Source of the DNA: Hymenobacter nivis
GTDB lineage: Bacteria; Bacteroidota; Bacteroidia; Cytophagales; Hymenobacteraceae
Direction of reading: 5' to 3'
Length of the DNA: 64,000 nucleotides
Assembly: GCF_006439025.1 (NCBI RefSeq)
Contig: NZ_RCYZ01000008.1
Coordinates: forward strand, 124,001 to 188,000
In this document: piece after piece, positions 61,106 through 64,000 of the stretch
Numbering within the stretch: the stretch's first letter is position 1
Layout: each line of letters begins with the position of its first letter
Made by a program: the position numbers and the translations under genes
The notes under the pieces: model-generated
What the model was told of the DNA's origin: nothing
The model's input: the letters and a program-made list of their open reading frames with translations, nothing else
Databases searched by the model: none

Positions 61106-62746
61106 CTAAAATGCGACGGGTTCTTCGATTTCGAAGTTTGAGCGCAGCTGCACCACTTTGGGCAGCAAAACCACCGGCTCGGGGGCCGTAATCAGGTCGG
61201 GGTTGCCGCCCTGCCAGCGGCCGTCGCCGTTGGCGTCCACGAGCACGCGCAGGCGGTACTTGCCGGGGGGCACGTGCTCGAAGCGGTACTTGCCCACGGG
61301 CGAGGCCAGGGCCTGCACCACCTCGTACTTGTCGTTCAGGAGCTGCAAAACGAAGCTTTTGCGCTCGGTTTTGATGGTGCCGAACAGGGTGCCGTCGGGG
61401 TCTACTTCGCCCAGCTCGAAGCGCAGCGGGCGGCGGGGCCAGCGCAGGGCCTGCCCGGTCACGGGCAGCAGGGCGGTGCTGTCAATAACCAGCTCGACGC
61501 GGTTTTTGGCTTGGGTGTTCAGCATCACCGTTAGCTCGGTGCGGGCGGCGTTGAAGGTGGCGTCGGCGGGTAGGCGCAGGGGGCGGCGGCGCACCGAGTC
61601 CTCCACCAGCGTGCCCACCGGACGGCCGGCCACGGCCAGCATGGGCACCGGGAATTGGAGCCGCACGCGGCCCTGGCGGTACACGCTGCGCGGGTTGCCC
61701 TCCACGGTGTAGGCCACGGCCTCGGGGGCCTTGCGGGCGTTGGCCCCGGGCACCGGGAAGCGCACGGCCAGCGTGTCGCGGGCTACGTTGCCGCTGCTGT
61801 CGGTGGCCGTGAGCAGGTAGCGGCCATCGGCCAGGCCCGCTGACTTGAAGAGTAGCAAGTTGCGCCCCCCGTCGGTGAGCTGCACGGCCTCGGGGGCGGG
61901 GGTGCGGGCGGGGTCCGGGGCGGGCAGCGGGGCCAGGGCGGCGGTGGCCAGCCCCTCGTTGAAGGCGATGCGCAGCGCGGTGGGCCCCGGCGTTTGGGTG
62001 GTGAGCAGCGGCGGCCGGCGGTCGGGCCGGGTGAGCTGCAAATCGGCCACGAGGGGCGTGGGGCCCACCGCCACGGGCGCGGGCAGGTAGCCGATGTGCT
62101 CGCCCTCGTCGAAGCGGTTGTTGGTGTTCTTGTCCACGAAGGCGTAGAGGCGGTAGGTGCCGGACCGCAGAAAGCCCAGGTTGTAGGCGCCCTTCTTATC
62201 GGTGCGGGTGAGGTAGTAGGGCCGGCCGCGGCGCACGCCGGCCGTGTCGGCCAGCCGGAACAGGGCCACGCTGGCCTCGCCGATGGGCTGGGCCGTGAGC
62301 AGGTCCGTGACGGTGCCGCGCACCACCCCAGAGTCGAGCACGGCGCCGGTGCTAAAGCTAAGCTGGGCGTTTTTGGCCGGCAGGCTCTCCGTGATGTCCA
62401 CCACCGCGTTGCGGAAGTTGAAGCTGTAGGTGGTGCTGTCGGCCAGCGGCTTGTCGAACAGCAGCGTGACCGAGTTGCGGTCCTCGCGCAGCTTGTAGTT
62501 GTTGTCGGGCGCGAGCTGGGGCGTGATGAGCAGGTTCTTGCTCAGGTCCTTCACCTGTACGTACTCCGAAAATACGAGCCGCACCGACTGCAATTTCACG
62601 TTGCGGGCCGCGCTGTCGGGCACGCTGCTGATGAGGCGCGGCGGCGTCACGTCGCGGGGGCCCCCCTGGGGCGGTGCCACGGCCGCGCAGCTCGCCAGGG
62701 CCCCCAGGGCCGCCACGGCCAGCCATCGTTCGGCACAAAAAGCCAT
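61106..62746 (-). CDS. Ig-like-domain lipoprotein (SbsA-like N-terminal domain)
   Basis: A 546-residue lipoprotein with signal WLAVAALGALASC. A Big_5/SbsA-type Ig-like domain follows (PPRLISSVPDSAARNVKLQSVRLVFSEYVQVKDLSKNLLITPQL, about 30-130). A carboxypeptidase-like segment comes next (GSGTYRLYAFVDKNTNNRFDEGEHIGYL-type, about 180-215), then further beta-rich repeats. A similar VPPGKYRLRVLVDANGDGRWQGGNPDL segment is near the end. Such proteins are conserved in Bacteroidota and outer-membrane linked, but their role is unknown. The ATG at 62746 gives the lipobox; the longer frame overlaps the methyltransferase gene. The stop lies at the edge of the DnaA-box array. Confidence 0.88.
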   Translation of the reverse strand: MAFCAERWLAVAALGALASCAAVAPPQGGPRDVTPPRLISSVPDSAARNVKLQSVRLVFSEYVQVKDLSKNLLITPQLAPDNNYKLREDRNSVTLLFDKPLADSTTYSFNFRNAVVDITESLPAKNAQLSFSTGAVLDSGVVRGTVTDLLTAQPIGEASVALFRLADTAGVRRGRPYYLTRTDKKGAYNLGFLRSGTYRLYAFVDKNTNNRFDEGEHIGYLPAPVAVGPTPLVADLQLTRPDRRPPLLTTQTPGPTALRIAFNEGLATAALAPLPAPDPARTPAPEAVQLTDGGRNLLLFKSAGLADGRYLLTATDSSGNVARDTLAVRFPVPGANARKAPEAVAYTVEGNPRSVYRQGRVRLQFPVPMLAVAGRPVGTLVEDSVRRRPLRLPADATFNAARTELTVMLNTQAKNRVELVIDSTALLPVTGQALRWPRRPLRFELGEVDPDGTLFGTIKTERKSFVLQLLNDKYEVVQALASPVGKYRFEHVPPGKYRLRVLVDANGDGRWQGGNPDLITAPEPVVLLPKVVQLRSNFEIEEPVAF

Positions 62747-62796
62747 GTTCTTCGGGTAGTTCAAAGGTGTAAGTTCGGGGCCCTGGCCGGTGCGGC

Positions 62797-63690
62797 TCAG
62801 GCCCGCCCCGCTACGTAGAGCAGGCTCGAATATTGCCCTTCGTGCCGGGCCGCGGCGCGGTTGGAGGCGTAGCCCAGGCGCAGGGCCCGCAGCAGGCGGC
62901 CGGCCCCGCCCTCGGCGGGCTCGCTCAGCAGGCTCACGTAGTAGGCGTCGAGGGGCATGGGCAGGGTGGCGCGCAGGGCCAGCTGGTGCTTTTTGAGCAG
63001 CCGGGCCATGGTGGCGGGCACGAAGTGGTAGAGGTGGCGGGGCACGTCGTAGGCCGCCCACCGGGCCCCGTAGTGCTGGGCGTCGAAGCTGGCCGCGTTG
63101 GGCACGGCGATGAGCAGCACGCCGCCCGGGCGCAGCAGCCGCACGAGCTGGGCCAGGGTCTCGTTCAGGGCGTGCACGTGCTCGAGCACGTGCCAGAGGG
63201 TGATGGCGTCGAACGAACCTGCTTCCAAATCGGCCAGGCTACCGGGGCCCCCAATGGGCTGGCCCACGCGCTGGGCGGCGTCGGCGCGGGCAGCATCGTT
63301 GGGCTCGAGGCCAGCCACTTGCCAGCCGGCGCCGCGGGCCGCGGCCAGGAAGTGGCCCGTGCCGCAGCCGTAGTCCAGCACGCGGCCGCGCTGCGGGGCG
63401 TAGCGGTTCAGCAGGCGCACTTTGCTGCGCATGGTGAACACCCGGGCCAGGCGGTACACCTGGTTCACGAGGCCGGCGGCCCCGCTGTTGTGCGACACGT
63501 AGGCCGCCGATTCGTAGTAGCGCCCGATGTCGTCGGGCCCCGGGCGCGGGTTCGTGAACTGAAACCCGCAGGCTGCGCACGCCACCACCGCGAAGCTCTC
63601 GTGGCTCACCGTGCGGTCTTCCACCACCAGTTTGTTGCGAAATTCGGTTTTGCCACAAACCGGGCACTTGGCTATTTTCTCGTAATTCAC
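62797..63690 (-). CDS. class I SAM-dependent methyltransferase with N-terminal zinc motif
   Basis: A 297-residue protein. The N-terminus has a CPVCGKTEF...CAACGFQF four-Cys pair that probably binds zinc. A Rossmann-type SAM-binding domain follows: VLDYGCGTGHFLAAARGAGW (motif I), FDAITLWHVLEHVHALNETLAQL and LRPGGVLLIAVPNAASF. This is the pattern of methyltransferases with a C2C2 N-terminal motif; the substrate is unknown. The GTG at 63690 starts just before the Cys motif, and a -7 element lies 85 bases upstream, which argues against a start at 63813. It is just downstream of mnmG on the same strand. Confidence 0.88.
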   Translation of the reverse strand: MNYEKIAKCPVCGKTEFRNKLVVEDRTVSHESFAVVACAACGFQFTNPRPGPDDIGRYYESAAYVSHNSGAAGLVNQVYRLARVFTMRSKVRLLNRYAPQRGRVLDYGCGTGHFLAAARGAGWQVAGLEPNDAARADAAQRVGQPIGGPGSLADLEAGSFDAITLWHVLEHVHALNETLAQLVRLLRPGGVLLIAVPNAASFDAQHYGARWAAYDVPRHLYHFVPATMARLLKKHQLALRATLPMPLDAYYVSLLSEPAEGGAGRLLRALRLGYASNRAAARHEGQYSSLLYVAGRA

Positions 63691-63775
63691 AGGCTGTGCG
63701 GATTGGGGCCCTGGTTGCGCAGCACCGGCCGGATTGCTCCGGACCAATGCCGCCGCAACGCAGCGCCTAACGCGG

Positions 63776-63783
63776 CAAAGGTA
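63776..63783 (-). promoter_or_regulatory. TAnnTTTG -7 element of the methyltransferase gene
   Basis: TACCTTTG on the minus strand between mnmG and the methyltransferase gene, about 85 bases upstream of the chosen GTG start. Confidence 0.55.
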
Positions 63784-63859
63784 AATGGCCGGGCCGGGCG
63801 GCCGGGGCCCCACCGTTCGCGGGGGCCCCGGCCGCCCGGCCCGGAAAAGTAAACGCGGC

Positions 63860-64000
63860 TTAGCGGTTCAGGTACACCATCAGCACCGACACGTCGGCTG
63901 GCGAGATGCCGCTGATGCGGCTGGCCTGGCCCAGCGTTTCGGGCTGAATCTTGAGCAGCTTTTCGCGGGCCTCGTGGCTGAGGGCGGGCATGGCGCGGTA
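63860..64000 (-). CDS. mnmG: tRNA U34 carboxymethylaminomethyl synthesis enzyme MnmG, C-terminal end (partial)
   Basis: The last 46 codons of a gene running off the window edge on the minus strand. The peptide begins [19 protein letters not shown], continues [19 protein letters not shown] and ends VLMVYLNR with a TAA stop. The '[17 protein letters not shown]' pattern is the conserved C-terminal helical domain of MnmG (GidA). With MnmE and FAD it adds the cmnm5 group to U34 of several tRNAs. mnmG is often next to the replication origin. The catalytic and FAD-binding parts are outside the window. Confidence 0.93.
   Translation of the reverse strand, partial: YRAMPALSHEAREKLLKIQPETLGQASRISGISPADVSVLMVYLNR

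Overview
The window is GC-rich DNA from a Bacteroidota chromosome, most probably a Hymenobacter-like member of the Cytophagales. The clues are TonB-dependent receptor plus DUF4249 pairs, many secreted proteins with short signal peptides, promoter -7 elements of the TAnnTTTG type, a cysteine-poor TraR/DksA protein, and constant use of the palindrome GGGGCCCC. I could not run a search, so gene names rest on motifs read from the translations. No tRNA, rRNA, CRISPR array, transposase or prophage was seen.

Layout. 0-2.4 kb: an ECF sigma, anti-sigma and secreted-protein operon. 2.4-5.5 kb: uvrA. 5.7-8.5 kb: a small secreted protein and three tandem paralogues of an uncharacterised secreted family. 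8.5-13.4 kb: a Rieske/FAD oxidoreductase, asnS and rpoN. 13.5-17.5 kb: an orphan hybrid histidine kinase, a DoxX-like membrane protein and a BLUF blue-light sensor. 17.5-27 kb: recJ, a 37-residue membrane peptide, and an envelope-biogenesis cluster on the minus strand (coaX, a porin-like outer-membrane protein, lptC, a small membrane protein, a PpiD-like chaperone, a small membrane protein, a TPR protein). 27-32.5 kb: an RluB-type pseudouridine synthase with a very long disordered N-terminus, a TraR/DksA-like regulator, ribH, a TPR membrane protein and pdhA. 32.6-36.8 kb: recF, a DUF721/DciA-like gene, a parS-like site, an AT-rich island with an HTH gene, a glycerophosphodiesterase and two small envelope genes. 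36.9-51.7 kb: a minus-strand housekeeping run (rhomboid protease, polyprenyl synthase, rnr, double ABC ATPase, lspA, ileS, MMPL exporter, glyS). 51.9-58.5 kb: plus-strand envelope genes (two duplicated outer-membrane proteins, TonB receptor, DUF4249 lipoprotein, PiT phosphate transporter). 58.6-64 kb: three small minus-strand genes, an Ig-like lipoprotein, a methyltransferase and the 3' end of mnmG.

The most notable region is 59.2-61.1 kb. A gene-free stretch of about 760 bp (60344-61105) is packed with DnaA-box-like sequences (TTATCCAC and its reverse), has an AT-rich segment, and has a 13-bp inverted repeat bounding its core. A second short cluster at 59237-59279 holds two perfect TTATCCACA boxes. 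With mnmG (gidA) about 3 kb away, a parS-like site at 34185 and housekeeping genes to the left mostly pointing away from this point, I infer a candidate chromosomal replication origin, possibly bipartite, with an uncharacterised acidic gene and a DUF4385 gene between the two box clusters.
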